Shown here: piece by piece, positions 1-7,800 of the stretch
How the letters are laid out: each line of letters begins with the position of its first letter
How positions within the stretch are numbered: position 1 is the first letter of the stretch
Origin: JBQCEE01 sp051960575
GTDB taxonomy: Bacteria; Actinomycetota; Actinomycetes; Mycobacteriales; Jatrophihabitantaceae
NCBI RefSeq assembly: GCF_051960575.1
Contig: NZ_JBQCEE010000079.1
Location: forward strand, 1 to 12,493
Direction: 5' to 3'
DNA: 12,493 nt
The notes under the pieces: model-generated
Told to the model about the DNA's origin: nothing
The model's input: the letters and a program-made list of their open reading frames with translations, nothing else
Databases searched by the model: none
Program-made: the position numbers and the translations under genes

Positions 1-1
1 T

Positions 2-679
2 GCCGCGGCGGTCGCGCACCGCCGGCGGGCGGCGGGGCCGACCGAGGTCTGGGTGTGCCGGGCGGTGACGGGGCTCCTGGGGCGCGACCGGCGCCCCCCC
101 CGGCACGGCCACAGCCCCCGGCGCTACCGCGCCGACCTGCTCGAGCGGTTCCGGCTCGACCCGACCGTGCGCATGCGTGCCGCCAGCCACGGCAACCGGC
201 AGAAGGTGCTGCTGGTCGCCGCCTTCGCGTCGCGCGCCGAACTGCTGCTGCTGGACGAACCCACGACCGGGCTCGACCCCTTGATGGCGCAGGTGTTCCG
301 CGAGTGCGTCCGCGAGGCGAAGCAGCGCGGGCAGACCGTGCTGCTGTCGTCGCACGTGCTGGCCGAGGTCGAGGCGGTGTGCGACCGCGTCAGCATGCTG
401 CGCGCCGGCCGCCTGCTCGAGATCGGCAGCCTCGACCGGCTGCGTGCCATGGCCTCCGTGCACGTCCGGATCGTCGTCGCAGGCGCCGTGCCCGACCTCC
501 GTCAGATCGCGGGCGTGCAGCGCCTGCACGTCGACGGGCACGTGGTCGAGTGCGATCTCACCGGGTCGATGGCGCCGCTGCTGTCCGCGCTCGCCGGCTG
601 CACGGTGCTCGAGCTGCGCACCCACGAGCCTTCGCTGGAGGAGCTGTTCCTCGCCGAGTACGGCGCGGACCGCCCGTGA
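2..679 (+). CDS. ABC exporter ATP-binding protein (5' partial), TnrB2/CcmA-like
   Basis: This is the C-terminal part of an ABC ATPase that would power the permease encoded immediately downstream. The frame is open from base 2, so the true start and the Walker A motif lie upstream of the window. The signature motif is SHGNRQK (bases 185-205), the variant found in actinobacterial antibiotic/polyketide exporters in place of LSGGQ. Walker B is LLLLDEP (bases 242-262), followed by the D-loop TTGLDPL and the H-loop SSHVL (His codon at 353). The first ~45 residues match the spacing of the family's 'HRR..YVPGEV...LTG' stretch, recalled from memory, but are diverged (PTEVWVCRAVTG). A run of eight C at 104-111 is a place to suspect a read error, although the flanking spacing argues against a net frameshift. 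The stop overlaps the next start as GTGA, implying translational coupling. The substrate is unknown. Confidence 0.88.
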   Translation, partial: AAAVAHRRRAAGPTEVWVCRAVTGLLGRDRRPPRHGHSPRRYRADLLERFRLDPTVRMRAASHGNRQKVLLVAAFASRAELLLLDEPTTGLDPLMAQVFRECVREAKQRGQTVLLSSHVLAEVEAVCDRVSMLRAGRLLEIGSLDRLRAMASVHVRIVVAGAVPDLRQIAGVQRLHVDGHVVECDLTGSMAPLLSALAGCTVLELRTHEPSLEELFLAEYGADRP

Positions 680-2277
680 GCACCGCGGCCCCGGCGATCG
701 GCCGGTTCGCGCTGGCCCGCGTCGCGCGCGGCGCCGCGGCCGTCGCCGCGGTCTTCGCGACGACGACGGTCGTCGACGCCGTCGCGTACGTGCACACCTT
801 CCCGACGGCGGACGCACGCAGGGCGGCCGTGTCGCTCACCGGGTCGGACACCGGCCTGCAGGTGGTGTTCGGCTCGGCGCGGCACATCGACACCGTCGGT
901 GGCTACGTCGCCTACAAGGGCTACGTGACCCTGACGGTGCTCGGCGCGGTCTGGGCGCTGCTGCGCACCGTCACGCTGCTGCGCGGCGACGAGGAGACCG
1001 GGCGGTGGCAGCTGCTGCTCACCGGCCGGTTGCGTCCCGCCGGCGCGACCGCGGCCACGGTCACCGGGATGCTCACCGCCACCGGCGCCATCGCCCTCGT
1101 GCTCGCCGCCGCCACGGCGACCACCGGACAGGGCGCGTCGTACGGCTGGGGCGTCGGCGCGGCGGTCTTCTACGCGATCGCCACGGTGCTGCCGATGCTC
1201 GCCGGCGTCGCGCTCGGTGCGCTCGCGGCCCAGCTGGCGCCCACCCGCCGCGGGGCGGCGATGCTCGGCCTCGCCGCGGTGTGCGGGCTGTTCGTCGTGC
1301 GCATGGTCGCCGACGCCGGGGCGCACACCGCCTGGCTGCTCTGGTGGACGCCGTTCGGCTGGGCCGAGCGCTCCTGGCCGTTCGTGCGGCCGGACCCGCG
1401 GCCCACGCTGCTCGCGTTCGTCGTTGTGGCCGTGCTGGTCGGCGCCGCCTGCCGGCTGGCCGCCCGTCGCGACGTGGGCGCCGCCGTGCTGCACCGCACC
1501 GAGGCGCGTCCCGACGCGCCACAGGTGACCACGGTGACCGCGCTGGGCCTGCGGCTGGAACGGCCGCTGGTCGTGTCGTGGGCGACGGGTGTCGTGCTGG
1601 CCGGGGCCGCCCTCGGTGCGGTCAGCCGGGTCGCCGTGCGACCGTTGCCCGAGGGCATGCGCCGCGTGCTGCACCAGCTCGGCGGCGCGGCCCCGACCCT
1701 CGACCAGTTCCTCGGCGTCTGCTTCCTCTTCGTCGCCGTGCTCGTCGCGCTGGTGCCGGCCGGCTTGCTGGGCGCGCTGGCCGACGACGAGCGGTCGGGC
1801 CGCCTCATGCTGCTGGTGGCCCAGCCCCTGCGACGTTCGGCCGTCCTGATCGACCGGCTGACCCTCGCCGTGGTGGCCGTCGTGGCCGCGGCGGCGCTCG
1901 GCGGTGTCGGCGTGTGGGCCGGCGCCGTGACGGCCGGTGAACGTCCGCACCTGATGACACTGGTCGGCGCGGGCCTCAACGTCGCACCGACCGCCCTCGT
2001 GGTGCTCGGCGTCGGCGCCGTCGCCCTCGCGGTCCGTGCGCGCACAGCGGCGCCCACGGTCTACGGGCTCGTCGCCGTCTCGTTCCTGCTCGACCTGCTC
2101 GGGACGGCCGTGCCGTCGTGCCACTGGCTCCGTCTCGGCTCCGTCTTCCACTACATGGCGGCAGCGCCGGCCCAGCCGGCGCGACCCCTGCACTACCTGC
2201 TGATGCTGCTCGCCGCCGCCGCGCTGCTCACCGGCGCGGTGTGGCTCTTCCGGCGCCGCGACCTCAACACCGGTTGA
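676..2277 (+). CDS. ABC-2 type exporter permease (TnrB3-like polyketide/drug exporter)
   Basis: A 533-residue multi-span membrane protein, the usual size for fused permeases of the actinobacterial polyketide-antibiotic exporter type (TnrB3-like). About a dozen hydrophobic segments are arranged as two similar halves. Each half has an acidic coupling-type motif following a membrane span: GDEETGRWQLL near residue 105 and DDERSGRLMLL near residue 371. This internal repeat fits a pseudo-dimeric permease served by one kind of ATPase. The GTG start at 676 overlaps the ATPase stop (GTGA); an open frame continues upstream but is only a shadow of the ATPase gene. No ribosome binding site is obvious, consistent with coupled translation. 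The likely role is export of a hydrophobic drug, antibiotic or lipid across the cytoplasmic membrane. Nothing in the window identifies the substrate, and no biosynthetic genes are adjacent. Confidence 0.85.
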   Translation: MSTAAPAIGRFALARVARGAAAVAAVFATTTVVDAVAYVHTFPTADARRAAVSLTGSDTGLQVVFGSARHIDTVGGYVAYKGYVTLTVLGAVWALLRTVTLLRGDEETGRWQLLLTGRLRPAGATAATVTGMLTATGAIALVLAAATATTGQGASYGWGVGAAVFYAIATVLPMLAGVALGALAAQLAPTRRGAAMLGLAAVCGLFVVRMVADAGAHTAWLLWWTPFGWAERSWPFVRPDPRPTLLAFVVVAVLVGAACRLAARRDVGAAVLHRTEARPDAPQVTTVTALGLRLERPLVVSWATGVVLAGAALGAVSRVAVRPLPEGMRRVLHQLGGAAPTLDQFLGVCFLFVAVLVALVPAGLLGALADDERSGRLMLLVAQPLRRSAVLIDRLTLAVVAVVAAAALGGVGVWAGAVTAGERPHLMTLVGAGLNVAPTALVVLGVGAVALAVRARTAAPTVYGLVAVSFLLDLLGTAVPSCHWLRLGSVFHYMAAAPAQPARPLHYLLMLLAAAALLTGAVWLFRRRDLNTG

Positions 2278-2293
2278 GCCCGGGCAGCCCGGG
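2278..2293 (+). terminator. possible weak terminator hairpin after the ABC exporter
   Basis: Directly after the permease stop, two copies of GCCCGGG are separated by CA. CCCGGG (2279-2284) can pair with CCCGGG (2288-2293) around a CAG loop. There is no T-tract, so this is at best a GC-rich actinobacterial-style terminator, and it may be chance in such GC-rich DNA. Confidence 0.25.
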
Positions 2294-2349
2294 ACACGGA
2301 CGTGACCGCGCCCCGCCAAGCGTCCCTGCCGACCGGCCCCGCGCCGCAC

Positions 2350-2369
2350 CGACGATGGGTCCATCGTCG
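2350..2369. promoter_or_regulatory. near-perfect 20-bp palindrome before cydA (candidate operator or leader hairpin)
   Basis: The arms CGACGATGG (2350-2358) and CCATCGTCG (2361-2369) are exact reverse complements separated by GT. The right arm ends on the first base of the Shine-Dalgarno sequence GAGAGGA (2369-2375). Whether it is bound as DNA by a dimeric regulator or folds in the mRNA, it would affect cydA expression. It does not match the Rex (TTGTGA..TCACAA) or CRP (TGTGA-N6-TCACA) sites known to control cyd genes in other actinobacteria. The function is inferred only. Confidence 0.5.
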
Positions 2370-2375
2370 AGAGGA
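2369..2375 (+). promoter_or_regulatory. ribosome binding site of cydA
   Basis: GAGAGGA lies six bases before the GTG at 2382. It decides the start: an in-frame ATG at 2355 has no comparable site and falls inside the palindrome. Confidence 0.75.
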
Positions 2376-2381
2376 CCGCAC

Positions 2382-3821
2382 GTGGACCCCGTGATCCTGG
2401 CCCGTTGGCAGTTCGCCACCACCACCGTCTACCACTTCCTGATCGTGCCGCTGTCGATCGGGCTGACCGCGCTCGTCGCGGCGATGCAGACGCTCGCCTA
2501 CCGCAAGCGCGGCACCGAGGCCGGCGCGGTCTGGGACCGGTCGGCCCGCTCCTGGGGCCGCATCATGCTCGTGCTGTTCGCACTCGGCGTGGTCACCGGC
2601 ATCGTCCAGGAGTTCCAGTTCGGCATGAACTGGTCGAAGTACTCGCGGTTCGTCGGCGACATCTTCGGCGCTCCCCTCGCGATGGAGGGGCTGATCGCCT
2701 TCTTCCTCGAGTCGACCTTCCTCGGCCTCTGGATCTTCGGACGCGACGTGCTCTCGCCGCGCATGCACTGCGCCGCCATCTGGCTGGCCGCTGCCGGCAC
2801 CACCATCAGCGCGTACTTCATCCTCGCCGCCAACAGCTTCATGCAGCACCCGGTCGGGCTGCGGTACGACGCCGCGAAGCAGCGCGTCGAGCTCACCTCG
2901 ATCTGGAAGGTCCTGTTCAACTCGACGCAGCTGGTCACCTTCCCGCACACCATCCTCGCCGCGTTCATGACCGCGAGCGCGCTGCTGCTGTCGGTGAGCG
3001 CGTACCACCTCCGGCGCCGCGGCGCCGACACCGACCCGGCCCACCGCAAGGTCGCCGGCATGGCGCTCGGCGTCCTGCTCGTGTCCGTCGTCGGCGTGTC
3101 GGCCGTCGGGCACGTGCAGGGCCAGATCATGACCGACCAGCAGCCGATGAAGATGGCCGCGGCGGAGGCGCTCTGGGACACCGAGAAGTCCGCCGACTTC
3201 AGCCTGTTCGCGTACGCCGACCTCGACGCGGGCAACGGCAACGCGGGCAAGAACCGCATCAACATCTCGATCCCGGGCGGGCTCTCGTTGCTCGCCACGA
3301 ACAGCACCGACGGCACGGTCAAGGGCATCAACGACGTGCAGCGCGCCGAGATCGCGAAGTACGGCCCCGGCAGCTACGTGCCCGTGGTCTGGCTGGCCTA
3401 CTGGTCGTTCCGGCTGATGATCGGGCTCGGCGTGCTCGCCGGCCTCATAGCGCTGCTGCTGGCCGTGCAGTGGCGGCGCGGACGACTCGACCGCAGCCGC
3501 CGGCTGCTGCGCGTGACGACCTGGATCGTCGGCCTGCCGCTGCTCGCCAACAGCTTCGGGTGGCTGTTCACCGAGACCGCCCGTCAGCCATGGCTCGTCT
3601 ACGGCCTGCTGCGCACCAAGGACGGCGTCAGCCCCAACGTGAGCGCGGGGGCCGTGCTCGCGACGCTCATCGGCTTCACCGCGCTGTACGGCGTGCTCGG
3701 CATCGCCTGCTTCCGCATCGTCCGGCGCATCGCCCTGCACGGACCCGACGCGCCCTCCACACCCGTTGAGGGCACACCGACGGGCCGCCCGATCGACGAC
3801 CCCGTCCTGTCGCTGATCTGA
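2382..3821 (+). CDS. cydA: cytochrome bd quinol oxidase subunit I
   Basis: The catalytic, haem-bearing subunit of cytochrome bd, a membrane oxidase that takes electrons from (mena)quinol to reduce oxygen to water without pumping protons. It is 479 residues from the GTG start, typical of short-Q-loop bd oxidases. Visible key residues, with E. coli equivalents from memory: His18 (H19, b595 ligand), Glu102 and Glu110 (E99, E107) in MEGLIAFFLEST, His189 in FPHTI (H186, b558 ligand), Lys257 and Glu262 in the Q-loop KMAAAEALW (K252, E257), Met346 in WSFRLMIG (M393, b558 ligand), and the conserved RQPW at 401-404 (here ARQPW rather than the usual GRQPW). The start is set by GAGAGGA six bases upstream and by the family N-terminus (VDPVILARWQF). 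The hydrophilic C-terminal tail carries a palindromic rare-codon insert (3752-3773). cydB follows after 23 bases. Confidence 0.97.
   Translation: MDPVILARWQFATTTVYHFLIVPLSIGLTALVAAMQTLAYRKRGTEAGAVWDRSARSWGRIMLVLFALGVVTGIVQEFQFGMNWSKYSRFVGDIFGAPLAMEGLIAFFLESTFLGLWIFGRDVLSPRMHCAAIWLAAAGTTISAYFILAANSFMQHPVGLRYDAAKQRVELTSIWKVLFNSTQLVTFPHTILAAFMTASALLLSVSAYHLRRRGADTDPAHRKVAGMALGVLLVSVVGVSAVGHVQGQIMTDQQPMKMAAAEALWDTEKSADFSLFAYADLDAGNGNAGKNRINISIPGGLSLLATNSTDGTVKGINDVQRAEIAKYGPGSYVPVVWLAYWSFRLMIGLGVLAGLIALLLAVQWRRGRLDRSRRLLRVTTWIVGLPLLANSFGWLFTETARQPWLVYGLLRTKDGVSPNVSAGAVLATLIGFTALYGVLGIACFRIVRRIALHGPDAPSTPVEGTPTGRPIDDPVLSLI
3752..3773. repeat. palindromic element inside the cydA tail (PSTPVEG)
   Basis: GCCCTC (3752-3757) and GAGGGC (3768-3773) form an inverted repeat. 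The stretch 3753-3773 matches 12217-12237 in the FUSC gene at 17 of 21 positions by my count. Both encode Pro-Ser-Thr-x-Val-Glu in the same frame and use codons that are uncommon here (ACA, GTT). This suggests a small dispersed palindromic element tolerated in a disordered tail, but with two copies only the case is suggestive. Confidence 0.4.
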
Positions 3822-3844
3822 CCGGCTCCCTCGAAAGGATCGAC

Positions 3845-4897
3845 ATGCAAGCGTTCTGGTTCGGCGTCATCGCCGTGCTGTGGGCCGGCTTCCTCGCCCT
3901 CGAGGGCTTCGACTTCGGCGTCGGCATGCTGCTGCGCTTCGTCGGGCGCACCGACGCCGAGCGCCAGGTGGCGCTGCGCGCGATCGGCCCGGTGTGGGAC
4001 GGCAACGAGGTGTGGTTGCTCGTGGCCGGCGGCGCGACCTTCGCCGCCTTCCCCGAGTGGTACGCCAGCGTGTTCAGCGGCTTCTACCTGGCCTTCGCCC
4101 TGCTGCTGGTGGGGCTGATCCTGCGCGGCATCGGCGTCGAGTACCGCAGCAAGGTCACCACCGCACGGGCCCGGGCCTGGTGCGACGGCGCCACGATCGT
4201 CGGTTCGCTGCTGCCGTCGCTGCTGCTCGGCGTCGCCTTCGCCGACTTCCTGCGCGGTGTGCAGATGGACGCGAACCACGTCGTCACCGGCGGGTTCTGG
4301 TCGCTGCTGCACCCGTACGCGCTGCTGGGCGGCCTGGTCACGCTCACGCTGTTCGCCTATCACGGCGCCACCTATCTCGCGTTCCGCACGATCGGCCCGA
4401 CCGCCGCGCGCGCCGCCGCCCTGTCCCGGCCGCTGGCCATCGTCGTCGCGCCGCTCGCCGTCGCCTTCCTCGTCTGGTCCGCCACGATCCGCGGGGGCTG
4501 GGTGAGCCTGGTGCTCGCCGCCGTCGTCGCGGCGCTGTTCGTGACGTCGGCGCTCTGCACGTTCGTCCGGCGGGCGGCCCGTGCGTTCTGGGCGTCGGCC
4601 GCCGTGTGCGCGCTGCTGCCCGTGTGGCTGTTCTCGGCGCTGTGGCCCGACGTGCTGCCGGCGCGGAACCACGCGGCGTGGTCGTTGACCGTGCACAACG
4701 CGAGTTCCACGCACACCACGCTCGTGGTGATGACCGTCGTCGCCCTGCTGTTCACGCCGATCGTGCTCGCCTACCAGGCCTGGACGTATTGGGTGTTCCG
4801 CGCCCGCGTCGGCCTCGAGACCGTCGTCATCGATGCGGACACCTCCGCCGGCTCTGCCCTCGAGCGCATGAAGCGTGCGGCCCAGGCCGCCTCGTGA
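3845..4897 (+). CDS. cydB: cytochrome bd quinol oxidase subunit II
   Basis: The second core subunit of cytochrome bd oxidase, needed for haem d/b595 assembly and proton access. It is 350 residues, normal for the family, with about eight or nine membrane spans. Characteristic motifs are LEGFDFGVG (residues 19-27), GPVWDGNEVWLL (48-59, with Asp52 matching the E. coli D58 proton-path residue), FAAFPEWYASVFSGFY, LRGIGVEYR, and the C-terminal YQAWTYWVFRARV. The ATG at 3845 is preceded by a strong Shine-Dalgarno GAAAGGA (3833-3839). It lies 23 bases after cydA and its stop overlaps the cydDC start as GTGA, so it clearly belongs to the same operon. Nothing unusual was seen. Confidence 0.97.
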   Translation: MQAFWFGVIAVLWAGFLALEGFDFGVGMLLRFVGRTDAERQVALRAIGPVWDGNEVWLLVAGGATFAAFPEWYASVFSGFYLAFALLLVGLILRGIGVEYRSKVTTARARAWCDGATIVGSLLPSLLLGVAFADFLRGVQMDANHVVTGGFWSLLHPYALLGGLVTLTLFAYHGATYLAFRTIGPTAARAAALSRPLAIVVAPLAVAFLVWSATIRGGWVSLVLAAVVAALFVTSALCTFVRRAARAFWASAAVCALLPVWLFSALWPDVLPARNHAAWSLTVHNASSTHTTLVVMTVVALLFTPIVLAYQAWTYWVFRARVGLETVVIDADTSAGSALERMKRAAQAAS

Positions 4898-7800
4898 GCC
4901 GTCCGCTCGACCCCGCCCTGCTCCGGGTCTCGGCGCCGCTGCGCCGTCATCTGGCGCTGACCGTCGGTGTGCAGCTCACCGGCTCGGTGCTGCTCGTCCT
5001 GCAGCTCGGGCTGCTGACGTCGGCGATCGCGGCCGTCTTCACCCACCACGCCGTCACCGCGACGACCACGCGCGACCTCGTGCTCGTCGCCGCGGCGGCC
5101 GCCGTGCGGGGCGGCCTGCGCGCGGCGCAGGAGTACTTCGGCGAGACCGCCTCGCTGCGGGTGCGCGCCGACCTGCGCCGGCAGGCGCTCGACGCGCTCG
5201 AGCGGCTCGGCAGCGGCTGGGCGGCGCAGCAGCCGGCCGGCCGGCTCGTCACCGATCTCGGCGCCGGCCTCGACGGCCTGCACGGCTGGACGACCCAGGC
5301 CCTGCCCGCACTGGTCGCCTGTGCCACGACGCCGCCGCTCGTGCTCGCCGCCATCGCGTGGGCCGACTGGCAGGCGGCCCTCGTGCTCGCCGTGCTGATC
5401 CCGCTCGTCCCGCTCCTCCTCGCGCTCGTCGGCATCACGACGAAGCGGCGGGTCGAGCGCCAGTACGCCGTCCTGCAGCACCTCTCGGGCCACTTCGTGG
5501 ACCTGCTGCGCGGCCTCACCACCCTCGCCGTCTACGGCCAGGTGCGCCGGCAGGCACGCACCGTCGAGGCGGCGAGCGAGCGGTACCGCCGGCACACCAT
5601 GGGCGCCCTGCGGATCGCGTTCCTGTCCGCCATGGTGCTCGACCTCGCGGCGGCGCTGTCGGTCGCGATCGTCGCGGTCGACGTCGGGCTGCGGCTCGAC
5701 AGCGGTTCGGTGGCGTTCGCCCCCGCACTGCTCGTGCTCTTCCTCGCCCCCGAGGTGTTCCGGCCGCTGCGGCAGTTCGCCGCGCAGTACCACGCGAGCG
5801 CCGAGGGCGCGGCCGCCGTCGCCGGCGTGCTCACCATGCTGGACGAGGCCAAGCAGCACACCCGGCCGACCGGTGCGACGCCGCCGCCGTGCGACGGCAC
5901 CGTCGTCGTCGACACGGTCACCCTGCGGTACCCGGGTCGTCGCGCCGACGCGCTCGCCGGGGTGTCGCTGTCCGTGCAGCCCGGCGAACTCGTCGCCCTC
6001 ACCGGGCCGAGCGGCGCGGGCAAGTCGACGCTGCTCGCGCTGCTGCGGGGCTCGACCGCCCCGGACACCGGCGAGATCAGCATCGGCGTCGGCGGTGACC
6101 TCGTCGACCTGCGGACGGTCGGCCGCCGCGGGTGGGCGGCCGACGTCGCCTGGGTGCCGCAGCGCCCGCGCCCGAACCGCGCCACGGTCGCCGACGAGAT
6201 CCGGCTCGGTGACCCGTCCGCCGACGACGCGGCCGTCGACGCGGTCATCGCCCGCTGTCACGCGCCCGCGGCGGGCACGCCGCTCGGCGAGGACGGCGTC
6301 GGTGTCTCGGCCGGCCAGCGCCGCCGCATCGCGCTCGCCCGCGCGCTGCTGCGTGCCCGGTCGGTGCAGCGCCGCGGCGCCGTGCCGACCGTGCTGCTCG
6401 ACGAGCCGAGCGAGGACCTCGACGTCGACACCGAACGGGTCGTGGCCGGGGTGGTCGCCGAGCTCGCCGGTGCCTGCACCGTCGTCTTCGCCACCCACAG
6501 CCCGACGATGGTCGCCGTCGCCGACCGCGAGGTGCGTCTGACCGACGGACGCATCACCGCGATCACCCGCCGACACCGCGTGACGCCGGGCGCGCCGGCG
6601 CCGCGGCACGAGCCGCACACCGACGAGCCCGTGCCGGCGATGGTGACGGCGCCGCTCGAGGCACCGCGTCTGTCGGTGCGTCGCCTGCTGCGCGACGGCG
6701 GCCTGCGCGGCGGGCTGCTGCTGGCCTGCGTGCTCGGCGCGCTGGCCGGTCTCGCCGGTCTCGGCCTCACCGGTACCTCGACCTGGCTGATCAGCCGCGC
6801 CGCCGAACACCCCAACGTGCAGGCCCTCGCCCTCGCCGTCGTCGGCGTGCGCACCTTCGCCATCGCCCGGGCCCTGCTGCGCTACGGCGAGCGGCTCGTG
6901 TCGCACGACGTCGCCCTGCGGCTCATGGCCCGGCTGCGCGTCGCCGTCTTCACCGCCCTCGCCGGGCGTGCCCGCACGGCACTCGCGCTCGCACAGCCGC
7001 GCCGCGGTGACGCGTTACGGCGCTTCGTCGGCGACGTCGACGGCGTGCAGGACGCGATCGTGCGCGGCGCCGTGCCCGTGGCCGGCGCGGCGATCACCGC
7101 CGTCGCCGCCCTGCTCGTCGTGTCGCTGCTCGTGCCGGCCGCCGGGGTCGGCCTCGCCGCCGGGCTGGCAGTGGCGGGGCTGGGCGGCACCCTGCTCGCG
7201 CACCGGGCCGCCGGGGACGGCGCCGTGCTCGCCGCCGCCGTCGGCGCCCGCGAGGCCCGGCTCGTGGGGGTCGTCGACGGCATCGCCGAGCTCGAGGCCT
7301 ACGGTGCGCTGCCGTCGGCCATCGACGAGGTGCGCGCCGGCGACGCGCAGGCGGTCGCGTCCGGGCGCCGCCCCGCGCTGGCCACCGCGCTCGGTGCAGT
7401 GGTCGCGGGTGCGGGTGAGGCGGTCGCCCTGGCGGCGGTGCCGCTCACCGGCGCGCACGCCGTCGCCTCCGGCACCCTCGACCGCACGGCGCTCGCCGTG
7501 CTGGTCGCCTGCGTCCTCGTCGCGTTCGAGGCGGTCGCGTCGCTGCCGCCGTCGGCCGTGGCCCTGCGCGGGACCGGCGCCCGGCTGCGCCGCCTCGGCG
7601 AGGTGCTGTCCGACCCGGCCGCCGCGCAGGCCGGCGACGTCGCAGCAGCACCGCCGGCAGGCCCGCTCGGCGTCGTCGCCGCCGGGCTCACCGTGCGACC
7701 GGACCGCGACGCGCCACCGGTGCTGCGTGACCTGGCCTTCACGGTCGCGGCCGGCCACGGGCTCGCCGTGACCGGCGCGAGCGGGTGCGGCAAGACCTCG

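Noticed and set aside
104..111. Frameshift at the run of eight C in the ABC ATPase gene
   Set aside because: The same frame reads family-like residues with the expected spacing on both sides, so no net shift is needed. It remains a place where a sequencing error could hide.
2118..2381. Upstream extension of the cydA frame, including the ATG at 2355
   Set aside because: Most of it overlaps the permease gene, and the ATG at 2355 has no ribosome site and lies within the palindrome. The GTG at 2382 has GAGAGGA six bases upstream and gives the family N-terminus.
2278..2381. Rex- or CRP-type operator upstream of cydA
   Set aside because: I looked for TTGTGA..TCACAA and TGTGA-N6-TCACA forms and found none. 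The short CACG-GA-CGTG at 2295-2304 is too small to support a claim.
2193..3740. Long antisense open frames (here and over most genes on the - strand)
   Set aside because: They lie opposite clear genes, have low-complexity Arg/Gly/Ala/His-rich translations and no domain features. They are expected from GC-rich codon bias.
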